From: Nonomuraea sp. NEAU-A123
GTDB lineage: Bacteria; Actinomycetota; Actinomycetes; Streptosporangiales; Streptosporangiaceae
Direction of reading: 5' to 3'
Length of the DNA stretch: 64,000 nt
Assembly (NCBI RefSeq): GCF_018603905.1
Contig: NZ_JAHFZZ010000012.1
Coordinates: 62,001-126,000 of the forward strand
Shown: positions 45,078-54,233 of the stretch, one piece after another
How the letters are laid out: the number at the start of each line of letters is the position of its first letter
How positions within the stretch are numbered: the first letter of the stretch is position 1
Made by a program: the position numbers and the translations under genes
The notes under the pieces: generated by a model
The model's input: the letters and a program-made list of their open reading frames with translations, nothing else
The model's database searches: none
What the model was told of the DNA's origin: nothing

Positions 45078-47177
45078 ATGGGGAAGCGGCGGATCCTTCG
45101 ACGCCTTTTGATCGTCTTCGGCGCCGGGATCGTCTTGGCCATAGGCCTGTTCGCCGTCGCGTGGGCGATGACCCCGATCCCCGACAGCACGCAGAAAGAG
45201 GCCACGGCCCAGGGGTCGGTGATCTATTACCGCGACGGCAAGACCGTGCTCGCGAAGAAGGGCATCGACCGCAGGACCGTCCCGCTGGCCAAGGTGCCCC
45301 AGCACGTACGCGACGCGGTGATAGCGGCCGAGAACCGCTCGTTCTACGAGGACGGCGGCGTGTCCGTCAAGGGCACCGCGCGGGCCGTGTGGTCCACCGT
45401 CTCCGGGCAGCAGCTCCAGGGCGGCTCGACGATCACCCAGCAGCTGGTCCGCAACTACTACAGCGGCCTCAGCCAGGAGCGGTCCATCACCCGCAAGTTC
45501 AAGGAGATCATGATCTCCCTCAAGGTCGACCAGTCCAAGTCCAAGGACTGGGTCCTTGAGCAGTACCTCAACACGATCTACTTCGGCCGCGGCGCCAACG
45601 GTGCCCAGGCGGCCGCGCAGGCGTACTTCGGCAAGAACGTCGACAAGCTGAGCGTGGCCGAGGGCGCCTACCTGGCCGCGGTGATCCAGCAGCCCAGCCG
45701 CTTCGCCGACCCCAAGGGCGCCGACCTCGACGCCGCCAAGGCCCGCTGGCAGGCCGTGATCGACGCCATGCGCCAGACCGGCTCGCTCACCGCCGAGCAG
45801 GCCGCCGCCCAGACGTTCCCGGCGCTCAAGGCGCCGAAGCGGCCGTTCGAGCTCAAGGGCCAGGCCCAGTACATGCTCGACCAGGTCACCGCCGAGCTGA
45901 ACCGGCGCGGCTACACCGACGAGGACATCAACGGCGGCGGGCTCAGGGTCGTCACGACGTTCGACAAGAAGCTCATGCAGGCGGCCGAGAGCGCGGTCAA
46001 GAGCGTGCTGCCCGAAGCGACGCCCAAGAAGGTGCGCACCGGGCTGGCCGCCGTCGATCCGGCCACCGGCGAGGTCGTCGCCTTCTACGGCGGCCGTCCC
46101 GACCGCTCCGAGTACGACAACGCCTTCTCGGCCAAGGTGATGGCCGGCTCCACCTTCAAGCCGTACACGCTGGCCGCCGCGCTCAACAACGGCTTCGACC
46201 TGTCCACCCGGGTCAACGGCAACTCGCCGATGCGCGTGGCCTCGGCCGCCACGCCCATCCCGAACGACAGCGACCGCTCGTACGGCGAGATCAACCTGAT
46301 CAGCGCCACCCAGAACTCCGTCAACACCGCGTTCGTCGACCTCGGCCAGAAGGTCGGCCTGGACAAGGTGGCCGCCACCGCGGAGGCGGCCGGCATCCCG
46401 GAGGCGCAGCTCAAGCAGCACGAGTCGGCCGCCACGTTCCCGCTCGGCGTCGCCTCGGTGAGCGCCGTGCAGAACGCCTCCGGCTTCTCCACCTTCGCCA
46501 ACGGCGGCGTCCACATGGAGGCGCACGTCGTGAAGTCGGTGACCCGCCCCAACCGCAAGAAGGACGTGGTCGATCCCACGTCGACCCAGGTGGTCAGCGA
46601 GCAGGCCGCCGCCGACACCACGTACGCCATGCAGCAGGTCGTCAAGTACGGCACGGGCACCGCGGCCAGGCTGTACGACCGCCCGGTGGCCGGCAAGACC
46701 GGCACCACGGACAGCTCCAAGGCGGTCTGGTTCAACGGCTTCACGCCGCAGCTCGCCGTCGCGGTCGACATGTTCCGCGACGACAACAAGCCGGTCGAGA
46801 TCCCCGGCTACGGGGTGCAGTTCGGCGGGCAGTTGCCCGCCCAGGTCTGGCGGGCCTTCATGACCGAGGCCATGGCGAACAAGCCCGTCATGGAGTTCCC
46901 CGAGCCGTCCGACTACGGCTACGGCTCCGACTGGGGCCGTCCCGACCAGCAGCAGGACACGCCGCAGGAACCGCAGACGACCCAGCAACCCGACCCGTGG
47001 GCCACACCCACTCCCGACACCTCCGAGCCGTCGGTGACGGAGGCGCCCACCACGCAGGACCCCGGCACCCAGGATCCGCCGCAGCAGAACGACACCGGCC
47101 AGCCCACCGGCGACCCGGCCGTTCCCACGGCCGGGCCCGACCAGAACGACACCGGCAGCAGGTCACCGGTCGGCTAG
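45078..47177 (+). CDS. class A penicillin-binding protein
   Basis: Bifunctional peptidoglycan synthase of 699 residues from ATG 45078 (AAAAGGAC). One N-terminal membrane helix (residues about 10–28). Glycosyltransferase domain: catalytic Glu85 in AAENRSFYED, GGSTITQQLVRN and KFKEIMISLKV with YLNTIYFGRG. Transpeptidase domain: nucleophile Ser358 and Lys361 in AGSTFKPYT, SVN triad in QNSVNTAF and KTG in AGKTGTT (Lys540). The C-terminus is a Pro/Thr/Gln-rich extracellular tail of about 90 residues. It overlaps the convergent YyaL-type gene by 15 bases. Confidence 0.95.
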   Translation: MGKRRILRRLLIVFGAGIVLAIGLFAVAWAMTPIPDSTQKEATAQGSVIYYRDGKTVLAKKGIDRRTVPLAKVPQHVRDAVIAAENRSFYEDGGVSVKGTARAVWSTVSGQQLQGGSTITQQLVRNYYSGLSQERSITRKFKEIMISLKVDQSKSKDWVLEQYLNTIYFGRGANGAQAAAQAYFGKNVDKLSVAEGAYLAAVIQQPSRFADPKGADLDAAKARWQAVIDAMRQTGSLTAEQAAAQTFPALKAPKRPFELKGQAQYMLDQVTAELNRRGYTDEDINGGGLRVVTTFDKKLMQAAESAVKSVLPEATPKKVRTGLAAVDPATGEVVAFYGGRPDRSEYDNAFSAKVMAGSTFKPYTLAAALNNGFDLSTRVNGNSPMRVASAATPIPNDSDRSYGEINLISATQNSVNTAFVDLGQKVGLDKVAATAEAAGIPEAQLKQHESAATFPLGVASVSAVQNASGFSTFANGGVHMEAHVVKSVTRPNRKKDVVDPTSTQVVSEQAAADTTYAMQQVVKYGTGTAARLYDRPVAGKTGTTDSSKAVWFNGFTPQLAVAVDMFRDDNKPVEIPGYGVQFGGQLPAQVWRAFMTEAMANKPVMEFPEPSDYGYGSDWGRPDQQQDTPQEPQTTQQPDPWATPTPDTSEPSVTEAPTTQDPGTQDPPQQNDTGQPTGDPAVPTAGPDQNDTGSRSPVG

Positions 47178-49127
47178 CTCGGCCCGCAGCTCCTCAGGGG
47201 TGGTGACGGGCATCCGGCAGGTGAAGCCCCGGCACACGTACGCGGCAGGGGATCCGCCGACCGTCCCGCGGCCCTCCAGCAGCGCGGGGCCGCCCGGCGG
47301 CGTGCCCTCGCCGTCGCCCAGCGCGACGACCAGGCCGGGAACGTCCGCCAGCAGCGCCTCGCGGTGCAGCGCCCGCGTACGCGGGTCGGCCGGCGGCCCG
47401 ACGACCGCCACCTCGACCGGACCGTCGAGCGCCGCCCGCGCCACGGCCAGCCCCCAGCCGGCGAACCTCGCGTGCCCGGTGGCCAGCACGGACACCGTGC
47501 CGAGCGCCGCGTAGGCGGCCTCACGGTGCCGCGCGGACCCGGTCAGCGCCGAGTAGGCGAGCAGCGCCCCGGCCGCCGCGTACTGGCCCGACGGGGTCGC
47601 GTTGTCGGTGGGATCCTGCGGTCGCTGGAACAGCCGTTCGGCGTCGTCGGCCGTGTCGTAGAACCCGCCCGCGTCGTCGCCGAACCGGTCGAGCACGGTG
47701 TCGATCAGCGAGCCCGCCAGCCGGTGCCAGCGCGTCTCGCCGGTCACGCCGTAGAGGGCGATCAGCCCCTCGGCCAGGTTCGCGTAGTCCTCCAGCACCC
47801 CGGCGTTGCGGCCGGCCCGCCCGTCGCGTGAGGTCCGCAGCAGCCTGCCGCCGTCCATGTGCACGTCGTCGAGCAGCTCCGCCGCCTGCCGGGCGGCGTC
47901 CACCAGGTCCGGCCGGTCGAACACCATGCCGGTCTCGGCCAGCGCGGCGATGGCCAGCCCGTTCCACGAGGCCACGACCTTGTCGTCACGTCCCGGGCGG
48001 ACCCGCCGGGCCCGGTCGGCGAGCAGCCGGGCCCGGACGTCGTCGAACCGCGCGGCGTCGTCCGGGTCGGCGAGCAGCTGCAGCACCGACGTGCCGTGCT
48101 CGAACGTGCCCCGCACCTCGAAGAGCCGGGTGGCCCATTCCCCGTCGTCGTCGCCGAGCACCTCGCGTAGCTGTTCCGGTGTCCAGACGTAGAACCTGCC
48201 CTCCTCGCCCTCACTGTCGGCGTCGAGCGCCGAGGCGAAGCCGCCCTCCTCGGTGCGCATCTCGCGCTGCAGCCAGCCGGCCGTCTCCAGGGCGACCCGG
48301 CGGGCGAGGGGCTCCCGGCTCGCCTTCCACCAGTGCGTGTAGACGCGCAGCAGCAGCGCGTTGTCGTACAGCATCTTCTCGAAGTGCGGCACCACCCAGC
48401 CCGCGTCGACGCTGTAGCGGGCGAAACCGCCGCCGAGCTGGTCGTACATCCCGCCGCGCGCCATCGCGTCCAGCGTGCGGCCGCTCATCTCGCTCTCCCC
48501 GGAGCGCAGCAGGAACTCCAGCACCATCGACGGCGGGAACTTGGGCGCCCCGCCGAACCCGCCGCGCTCCTTGTCGAACGACTCGCGCAGATTCGCCACG
48601 GCCAGCGTCAGCGTCTCCTCTTCAGGCAGCGGCCCGCTGGGCAGCGTCGTGTGCGCGTTGAGCGCCTCGACCACCTTCGACCCCTGCTCCGTCACGGTCG
48701 CCCGGTCGCCGGTCCACGCGTCGTGCACGCCCCGGAGCAGCCGCTGGAACTGGGGCCGCGGGAAGTAGGTGCCGCAGTAGAACGGGTGACCCTCCGGCGT
48801 CGCGAACACCGTCATCGGCCAGCCGCCCTGGTGGATCATGGCCTGGGTGGCGGTCATGTAGACGGCGTCGACGTCGGGGCGTTCCTCGCGGTCCACCTTG
48901 ATGTTGACGAAGTGCTCGTTCATCAGCCGCGCGGTGTCGGCGTCCTCGAAGCTCTCGTGCGCCATGACGTGACACCAGTGGCACGCCGAATAGCCCACGC
49001 TGATCAGCAGCGGCACATCGCGCCGCCGCGCCTCGGCGAAGGCCTCCTCGCCCCAAGGGTGCCAGTCGACGGGGTTGTCCGCGTGCTGCAGCAGATAGGG
49101 GCTTGTCGCATCCTTCAAGCGGTTCAT
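47163..49127 (-). CDS. thioredoxin-domain protein of the YyaL/Spermatogenesis-associated-20 type
   Basis: A 654-residue cytosolic protein from ATG 49127 (GGAGG upstream). The N-terminal thioredoxin-like domain has SVGYSACHWCHVMAHESFED with a CHWC motif, and PVDWHPWGEEAFAEAR before it. The C-terminal part is an (alpha/alpha)6 barrel like N-acylglucosamine 2-epimerases: MYDQLGGGFARYSVDAGWVV and VPHFEKMLYDNALLLRVY. The family occurs from bacteria to mammals with little known role; a thiol-redox link is possible. It is complete but overlaps the PBP gene at its end. Confidence 0.92.
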   Translation of the reverse strand: MNRLKDATSPYLLQHADNPVDWHPWGEEAFAEARRRDVPLLISVGYSACHWCHVMAHESFEDADTARLMNEHFVNIKVDREERPDVDAVYMTATQAMIHQGGWPMTVFATPEGHPFYCGTYFPRPQFQRLLRGVHDAWTGDRATVTEQGSKVVEALNAHTTLPSGPLPEEETLTLAVANLRESFDKERGGFGGAPKFPPSMVLEFLLRSGESEMSGRTLDAMARGGMYDQLGGGFARYSVDAGWVVPHFEKMLYDNALLLRVYTHWWKASREPLARRVALETAGWLQREMRTEEGGFASALDADSEGEEGRFYVWTPEQLREVLGDDDGEWATRLFEVRGTFEHGTSVLQLLADPDDAARFDDVRARLLADRARRVRPGRDDKVVASWNGLAIAALAETGMVFDRPDLVDAARQAAELLDDVHMDGGRLLRTSRDGRAGRNAGVLEDYANLAEGLIALYGVTGETRWHRLAGSLIDTVLDRFGDDAGGFYDTADDAERLFQRPQDPTDNATPSGQYAAAGALLAYSALTGSARHREAAYAALGTVSVLATGHARFAGWGLAVARAALDGPVEVAVVGPPADPRTRALHREALLADVPGLVVALGDGEGTPPGGPALLEGRGTVGGSPAAYVCRGFTCRMPVTTPEELRAELADR

Positions 49128-49210
49128 CAGGTCCTCCCTTGTGCACTCTACGACCACGCCCGGCGGACACCGGGTGGGCGGCAACACGTGTGGTGGGGAC
49201 GGCGGGGGCG

Positions 49211-49216
49211 TAGGTT
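49211..49216 (+). promoter_or_regulatory. leaderless -10 box (TAGGTT)
   Basis: TAGGTT lies 7 bases before GTG 49224. No Shine-Dalgarno is present. Confidence 0.5.
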
Positions 49217-49223
49217 ACGGAGC

Positions 49224-50375
49224 GTGGATCTGGACTTCGTGTGCACGCATGCGGGGCGCCCCGCCGCCGCCCTCACCCGCAGGGACGTGGCACGCGCGCT
49301 GCTCGCCGTGCCCTCAGGGGTGGCGCTGGTGGCGCTGCCCGACCTGCGGCGCGCGTTGATGGCCGCGGGCAACCCGCTCTCGCTGGCGTTCTGGGAGTCG
49401 GCCCGGTCGACGCTCGGCATGATCGAGTCGGGCGCCGCCACGGTCGGCGACGTGCAGCGCTGGGTCGAGTCGACCGGCACCGAGCCGATGCTGATGACGC
49501 CCGGCTACTTCGTCTGGCCGGAGGAGGACGAGCGCGGGCCGGTGGCCGAGGAGATGTTCTCGCTGCTCGTGAGGTATCTGGAGGAACGCGTCAGCGCGGG
49601 CGAGATCGACCCCGACGCGCTGGTCGCGGGTGATCCGGGGGCCCGCAGGACGTACGAGGACCTGCAGGAACGCTGGCTGAGCACGCCGCAGCCCGACGGC
49701 CGGGTGCCCGGGTTCGCGGTCAGTGACGAGCAGGACGAGGAGCTGTTCGCCGCCTGGGACGAGGAGGAGGCGTTCGCGCTGGCCGAGCTGCGGCGGATCA
49801 TCGCCGAGCTGCCCAAGCCGCCCGAGCTGCCCGCCGTCGAGCTGCGGCGGGCCGGGACACGGCTGCGCGAGTTGCTCGGCCTGCCCGGCTTTCCGGCCAA
49901 CGTGCTGCGGGCCTGCGCCGGGCTCGACGACCGGCCGATGCCCGACGACGACGGTGAGCTCTGGCTGGCGGTGGCGGCCGGCATCGCCGGGCCCATCTCC
50001 GATCTGTCGGAGGCCGGAGACAGCCTGGAGGAGTTCGCGGACCTCGACGGCGACCTCAGCCACGAGGACTCCGTGCTGGCCAACCTCTGCGCCATCCAGC
50101 ACGCCGACTGGCTGGCCGCGGTGGCGGCCCTGACCAGGCTCGGTCCCGGCGTGCTCGCCTCGCCCGAGCGGCTGGCCCGCCTCATCGCCGAGTCGGAGGA
50201 CATCGACATCGACGACCAGGACGCCGACGACCTCGACGCCACCGAGCGCTTGTTCGTGCCGGTGGTGAGCCTGTGGGGCTACCTGGGCGTCGTCGACACC
50301 GACGACGTGCTCACCCCGCTGGGCTGGTGGGGGCTGCCGAAGGCGCTCGAACGCGCCTGGTCACCCTCCGACTGA
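49224..50375 (+). CDS. acidic protein of unknown function
   Basis: A 383-residue soluble protein, VDLDFVCTHAGRPAAALTRR at the start. It is rich in Asp and Glu with acidic clusters such as SDEQDEELFAAWDEEEAF, DDDGELWLA and SEDIDIDDQDADDLD. Predominantly helical; there is no signal peptide, membrane segment or known catalytic motif. It has a TAGGTT leaderless box. It overlaps the GNAT gene tail to tail by 15 bases. I recognise no family and assign no function. Confidence 0.75.
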   Translation: MDLDFVCTHAGRPAAALTRRDVARALLAVPSGVALVALPDLRRALMAAGNPLSLAFWESARSTLGMIESGAATVGDVQRWVESTGTEPMLMTPGYFVWPEEDERGPVAEEMFSLLVRYLEERVSAGEIDPDALVAGDPGARRTYEDLQERWLSTPQPDGRVPGFAVSDEQDEELFAAWDEEEAFALAELRRIIAELPKPPELPAVELRRAGTRLRELLGLPGFPANVLRACAGLDDRPMPDDDGELWLAVAAGIAGPISDLSEAGDSLEEFADLDGDLSHEDSVLANLCAIQHADWLAAVAALTRLGPGVLASPERLARLIAESEDIDIDDQDADDLDATERLFVPVVSLWGYLGVVDTDDVLTPLGWWGLPKALERAWSPSD

Positions 50376-50654
50376 ATCGTCGACCAGGTCTTTGTACGGG
50401 GGATGGCGCTCGATGTACTTGGCGACGTAGGGGCACAGCGGCACCACTCGCAGGCCGGTGTCCCTGCTCGCGTCGAGCGCGTGCCCGACCAGCTTGCCCG
50501 CCAGGCCCTGGCCCTCGTATTCGGGCAGCACCTCGGTGTGCGTGAAGACGATCTTCGTGGGCAGCAACCGGTAGTCGGCGAACCCGGCGACCGTGCCGTC
50601 CACGAAGATCTCGAACCGGCTCTGCTCGGTGTTGTCGACTATTTCGACCGGCAT
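50361..50654 (-). CDS. small GNAT-like N-acetyltransferase (COG2388/YidJ type)
   Basis: A 97-residue protein beginning MPVEIVDNTEQSRFEIFVDG. It keeps the core of the GNAT fold including the acetyl-CoA loop in YEGQGLAGKLVGHALDASRD, with TEVLPEYEGQGL before it and VVPLCPYVAKYIERHPPYKD after it. Proteins of this size are the one-domain COG2388 group with unknown substrate. ATG 50654 abuts the stop of the small membrane protein, so it belongs to the mca transcript. Confidence 0.88.
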   Translation of the reverse strand: MPVEIVDNTEQSRFEIFVDGTVAGFADYRLLPTKIVFTHTEVLPEYEGQGLAGKLVGHALDASRDTGLRVVPLCPYVAKYIERHPPYKDLVDDSVGG

Positions 50655-50846
50655 CTATTCGGCCTTCTTGTCGTCGATGTCGGTCGCCCGGGGTACCTGG
50701 ATCTTCGACATCTGCTTGTTCATCGATTTGATCAGGATGTACAGGGCGACCCCGATGAGGGCGACGACGATGAAGCCGAGCAGGCCCGGACTAACATCAC
50801 CGGCTACGAGAACTGTCACCCTCCCAGTCTGCCACTGAGGGGTCAT
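50655..50846 (-). CDS. small single-pass membrane protein
   Basis: A 63-residue protein from ATG 50846, seven bases after the mca stop. Residues 19–40 (PGLLGFIVVALIGVALYILI) form one helix, followed by a basic then mixed tail (KSMNKQMSKIQVPRATDID). There is no ribosome site at the ATG; an internal GTG at 50819 is adjacent to GGGAGG but has no spacing, so coupling to mca is likely. Function unknown. Confidence 0.7.
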   Translation of the reverse strand: MTPQWQTGRVTVLVAGDVSPGLLGFIVVALIGVALYILIKSMNKQMSKIQVPRATDIDDKKAE

Positions 50847-50853
50847 GGTCAGG

Positions 50854-51732
50854 TCAGTGGTGGGCGGGCTCTTCGGCGTGGATGCCCGCGAACAGATCGT
50901 CCTCCGGCAGCTCGGTGTCGACCAGCGAGCGCGCCAGGTGGTAGTCCTCGGTCGGCCAGATCTCGCGCTGGAGGTCGATCGGGCAGACGAACCAGAAGCC
51001 GTCGGGGTCCACCTGGGTGGCGTGCGCGAGCAGCGCCTCGTCCCGCAGCTCGAAGTAGTCGCCGCAGGGCACCCGGGTCGTCACCGGCCACTTGGCGGGC
51101 CGGTCCTCCCAGCGGGAGATCCAGTCGGAGTAGGGGGAGCCCATGCCGCGCGAGGTCATCGCCTCGTGCAGCGCCTCGAACCGCTCCTTGGTGAAGCCCA
51201 TCTGGTAGTAAAGCTTCAGCGGCTGCCACGGGTCGCCCGTGCCCGGGTAGCGGTCGGGGTCGCCGGCCGCCTCGAACGCCTCCACGGAGACCTTGTTCGT
51301 CATGATGTGGTCGGGGTGCGGGTAGCCGCCGTCGTCGTCGTACGTCAGGATGACGTGCGGCCTGAACGCGCGCACCGCGGCGACAAGAGGCGCGGAGGCG
51401 TCTTCGAGCTTCTGCAGCGCGAAGCAGCCCTCGGGCAGCTCCTCCTCCTCGCTCTCCGGCAGCCCGGAGTCGACGAAGCCCATGAACTCCTGCCGGACGC
51501 CGAGGATCTCGCGCGCGCGGGCCATCTCGGCCCTGCGGACCTCGCCGATGTTGTCGACGATCTCCGGCCGGTCCATCTTGGGGTTGAGCACCGAGCCGCG
51601 TTCACCGCCGGTGAGCGTACAGACCAGGACTTCCACGCCTTCCCGGACGTAGCGCGCCATCGTGGCGGCGCCCTTGCTCGACTCGTCGTCAGGATGGGCG
51701 TGGACGGCCATCAGCCTCAACGGTGCACTCAC
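50854..51732 (-). CDS. mca: mycothiol S-conjugate amidase
   Basis: Zinc amidase cleaving mycothiol conjugates of electrophiles into mercapturic acids for export. The 292-residue protein has the zinc motif VHAHPDDESSKG (His13, Asp16), the third ligand in GGYPHPDHIMT and the typical TLTGGERGSVLNP. It is closest to Mca rather than MshB (N-acetyl-GlcN-Ins deacetylase), judged by the long PYSDWISRWEDRPAK segment, but the two are related. Start GTG 51732 follows GAGGAGA. It marks the organism as a mycothiol producer. It diverges from DUF4307 and greA. Confidence 0.95.
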   Translation of the reverse strand: MSAPLRLMAVHAHPDDESSKGAATMARYVREGVEVLVCTLTGGERGSVLNPKMDRPEIVDNIGEVRRAEMARAREILGVRQEFMGFVDSGLPESEEEELPEGCFALQKLEDASAPLVAAVRAFRPHVILTYDDDGGYPHPDHIMTNKVSVEAFEAAGDPDRYPGTGDPWQPLKLYYQMGFTKERFEALHEAMTSRGMGSPYSDWISRWEDRPAKWPVTTRVPCGDYFELRDEALLAHATQVDPDGFWFVCPIDLQREIWPTEDYHLARSLVDTELPEDDLFAGIHAEEPAHH

Positions 51733-51866
51733 GGGCTCGATGTCTCCTCAGTTGGACCGATCACTTGCCCAGACAGGTTAGGTTCTGCTGGGCGGTCGCG
51801 AGGGCGTGACCCCCGCGGGCGACAATTGTCTCGGATAACGCTGAGGGAGTGCAGGGAGATTCCACC

Positions 51867-52286
51867 ATGGCCACCGAAGATGTCGAGAACCGTCCAGTTC
51901 TCGGCACACCCGACGACTTCCCCGACCGTCCCGAGCGACGGGGCCGTTTCGTCGTGCACGTCGTCATCGGCGTGCTGGTGGCCATCATCGCAGGTGGCTG
52001 GGGCTACGTGATGTGGTCGATGACCGGCGGCAACACCGGGGCCGTCCCCCAAGTGGTGTCGTTCGACGTCGGCCGTCCCAACGAGGCCGAGATCACCTTC
52101 GAGGTGAGCAAGCCGGACGACCGGGTGGCCATATGTCGTATCAGGGCCACCGATGTCAACCACGCAGAAGTGGGCAGCAGGGAAGTAAGAATTCCGGCTG
52201 GTGGGGGTAGTAAGCAGCTCAAAGAGCGCTTGGACACGAGTGCCCAGGCAGCATCCGTCCACATCCAGTACTGCAATCTCGTATAA
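51867..52286 (+). CDS. DUF4307 single-pass membrane protein
   Basis: A 139-residue protein from ATG 51867 (GGGAG upstream). A short cytosolic part with DDFPDRPERRGR precedes one helix (VVHVVIGVLVAIIAGGWGYV, about 31–52), then an extracytoplasmic domain with VSFDVGRPNEAEITFEVSKP and two Cys (ICRI, QYCNL) that may bond. It is always found next to mca and greA in actinobacteria; function unknown. Confidence 0.9.
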   Translation: MATEDVENRPVLGTPDDFPDRPERRGRFVVHVVIGVLVAIIAGGWGYVMWSMTGGNTGAVPQVVSFDVGRPNEAEITFEVSKPDDRVAICRIRATDVNHAEVGSREVRIPAGGGSKQLKERLDTSAQAASVHIQYCNLV

Positions 52287-52394
52287 TGAGACGTTTGAGG
52301 AAGCGTTCGAGCTGTTGAGTTGTTAGCCTTTCGCAATTCAACCGTACGCAACCTCGAGTGATCTCAGGGCCCCCTAGGCAAGCAAGGAGAACCC

Positions 52395-52895
52395 GTGGCC
52401 GACTCTCGCGATGAGAACGTCACATGGCTGACGCAGGAGGCGTACGACCGTCTCAAGGCGGAGTACGAATACCTCTCGGGCCCAGGGCGCGTCGACATCG
52501 CCAAGAAGATCGAGGCCGCCCGTGAGGAAGGTGACCTGAAGGAGAACGGCGGCTATCACGCGGCCAAGGATGAGCAGGGCAAGATGGAGGCCCGCATCTT
52601 CCACCTCCGGCAGATCATCGACAGCGCCAAGGTGGGAGAGGCACCGAAGACCGAAGGGGTCGTCGGCCCCGGCATGACCGTGACGATCCGGTTCGTCCGT
52701 GACGACGACGAGGTGACCTTCCTGCTCGCGTCCCGGGAGGAGAGCGGCGCTCCGATCGACGTGTATTCGCCGAAATCGCCCCTTGGGGCGGCGATCAATG
52801 GTAAGAAGATCGGCGAGAAGGCGACCTATTCCATGCCCAACGGTCGCCAGAACACCGTCGAGATCCTCGAGGCCGTTCCGTACATCGGCAACTGA
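52395..52895 (+). CDS. greA: transcription elongation factor GreA
   Basis: Rescues backtracked RNA polymerase by stimulating transcript cleavage. From GTG 52395 (AAGGAG upstream) it is 166 residues. The N-terminal coiled coil carries the acidic tip in ENGGYHAAKDEQGKMEARI, the catalytic DE pair lying in that turn. The C-terminal FKBP-like domain has GMTVTIRFVRDDDEVTFLL and SPLGAAINGKKIGEKATY. It is complete and followed by a terminator. Confidence 0.97.
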   Translation: MADSRDENVTWLTQEAYDRLKAEYEYLSGPGRVDIAKKIEAAREEGDLKENGGYHAAKDEQGKMEARIFHLRQIIDSAKVGEAPKTEGVVGPGMTVTIRFVRDDDEVTFLLASREESGAPIDVYSPKSPLGAAINGKKIGEKATYSMPNGRQNTVEILEAVPYIGN

Positions 52896-52911
52896 CTTCA
52901 GAAGAGACGAC

Positions 52912-52943
52912 CCGCCGGGCCAACGTCGGCCCGGCGGATTTTT
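52912..52943 (+). terminator. intrinsic terminator after greA
   Basis: CCGCCGGGCC and GGCCCGGCGG pair over 10 bp around AACGTC, followed by ATTTTT. Confidence 0.92.
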
Positions 52944-52981
52944 CGCGTTCCTCCGGTATTCGGCAGGACCTCAGCTTCCTC

Positions 52982-54160
52982 GTGCGCTCCAGGAAGCGGC
53001 GTGACCACCACAAGCTGGTCCCGTTCATCGTGGTGTCGCTCGTCGCGGTGCTGACCGCCGACCTGATGCTGCTCGTGCAGGCGAGCGAACGGCAGACGGT
53101 CGGCCAGCAGCCCGCGGCCGCCGTACGCCAGCACCGCCCCGAGCCCCAGAAGACCCTGGCGGCCGAGGAGGGCAAGACCGCGCAGCCGGTGAAGCCGCTG
53201 GGCCAATTACACAAGCCCAACCTCTTCGTGGTCACCCGCAAACCGTTGACCAACGAGCTGCTGCGCAAGGTCGCGCGGGTGAGCGGGGTGACCGCGCTGG
53301 AGCTGGCCGACGCGGCCTCGATCACGCTCGACGGCAAGCGGGTGCAGACCCTGGCGGTCGACCCCTCGACCTTCCGCGCCTACACGCCCAAGGTGACGGC
53401 GGCCTCCGACGCGCTGTGGAACAACGTGGCGGCCGGTGACGTGGCAGTCTCGTTCGTGCTCGGCAGCGACGGCGGGCTGAGCCTGCACAGCCGGGTGAGC
53501 GGGCCCGCCGGACCGCTGCGCATCGGGGCCTACGCCACGACCGGCTTCGGGGCGGTCGACGCCGTCGTCTCCCGAGAGGTCGGGCGTAGGCTCGGCCTGC
53601 CGCGCGACAACGCGCTGATCGTGAGCGCGCCGAAGACGAACTCCGACAAGCTGCGCAAGGCCCTGCTCAAGGTGCTGGGCAAGGGCACGCAGGTGGCCAT
53701 GGTCAACCCGGTGCTGCCCCCGGCGCAGGCCAAGGTCCGCACCTATGCGGCCGGCTCGTTCATGAGCGGCGAGCAGATCACCGTCGCGCTCAGGGCCGCC
53801 GCCTCCAAGCTGGGCAGGCCGTACGTGTGGGGCGCGGAAGGCCCTGACACCTTCGACTGCTCGGGCCTGGTCCAGTGGGCCTTCGCGCAGGCGGGGGTGC
53901 GCATGCCACGGGTGACGCACCAGCAGTGGCTGGCCGGGCCGCAGGTGCCGCTCTCCCAGATCCAGCCGGGTGACCTGCTGTTCTGGCGCATCGACCCGAC
54001 CAATCCCGGCTACATCTCGCATGTGGCGATCTACTGGGGCGACGGCAAGATGGTGGTGGCCCCGCGCACCGGCGACGTGGTCAAGATCGCCCCCATCAGC
54101 ACCCGGAACCTCGCCGGAATCGTCAGGGTCAGCCCGACGCTCGCCGCGCGCGTTCGCTGA
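52982..54160 (+). CDS. secreted NlpC/P60 (C40) peptidase
   Basis: Peptidoglycan endopeptidase of 392 residues from GTG 52982. A basic end and one hydrophobic segment (VPFIVVSLVAVLTADLMLLV, residues about 13–32) act as signal or anchor. About 200 residues of unassigned linker/domain precede the C-terminal C40 domain: DTFDCSGLVQWAFAQ with Cys293, YISHVAIYWG with His347, and PGDLLFWRID. It cleaves D-glutamyl–diaminopimelate bonds in peptidoglycan. Codon 76 is TTA (53207–53209), rare in such genomes and usually a mark of control through a UUA-reading tRNA. Confidence 0.92.
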   Translation: MRSRKRRDHHKLVPFIVVSLVAVLTADLMLLVQASERQTVGQQPAAAVRQHRPEPQKTLAAEEGKTAQPVKPLGQLHKPNLFVVTRKPLTNELLRKVARVSGVTALELADAASITLDGKRVQTLAVDPSTFRAYTPKVTAASDALWNNVAAGDVAVSFVLGSDGGLSLHSRVSGPAGPLRIGAYATTGFGAVDAVVSREVGRRLGLPRDNALIVSAPKTNSDKLRKALLKVLGKGTQVAMVNPVLPPAQAKVRTYAAGSFMSGEQITVALRAAASKLGRPYVWGAEGPDTFDCSGLVQWAFAQAGVRMPRVTHQQWLAGPQVPLSQIQPGDLLFWRIDPTNPGYISHVAIYWGDGKMVVAPRTGDVVKIAPISTRNLAGIVRVSPTLAARVR

Positions 54161-54217
54161 CAGCAGTTTCCTCGCGAAAGAGACGGTCCTTCGGCGCGTG
54201 CTTTTTCCGCGCAACCG

Positions 54218-54233
54218 TGTAATTGTGATTACA
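54218..54233 (+). promoter_or_regulatory. palindrome overlapping a start codon
   Basis: TGTAAT-TGTG-ATTACA is a perfect 6+6 inverted repeat that ends on the A of ATG 54233. A protein bound here would block translation initiation or the -10 region. No ribosome site lies upstream. Confidence 0.5.

Noticed and set aside
51821..51830. Palindrome GACAATTGTC between mca and the DUF4307 gene
   Set aside because: Ten-base palindromes of this kind arise by chance; no second copy or matching known operator was seen.
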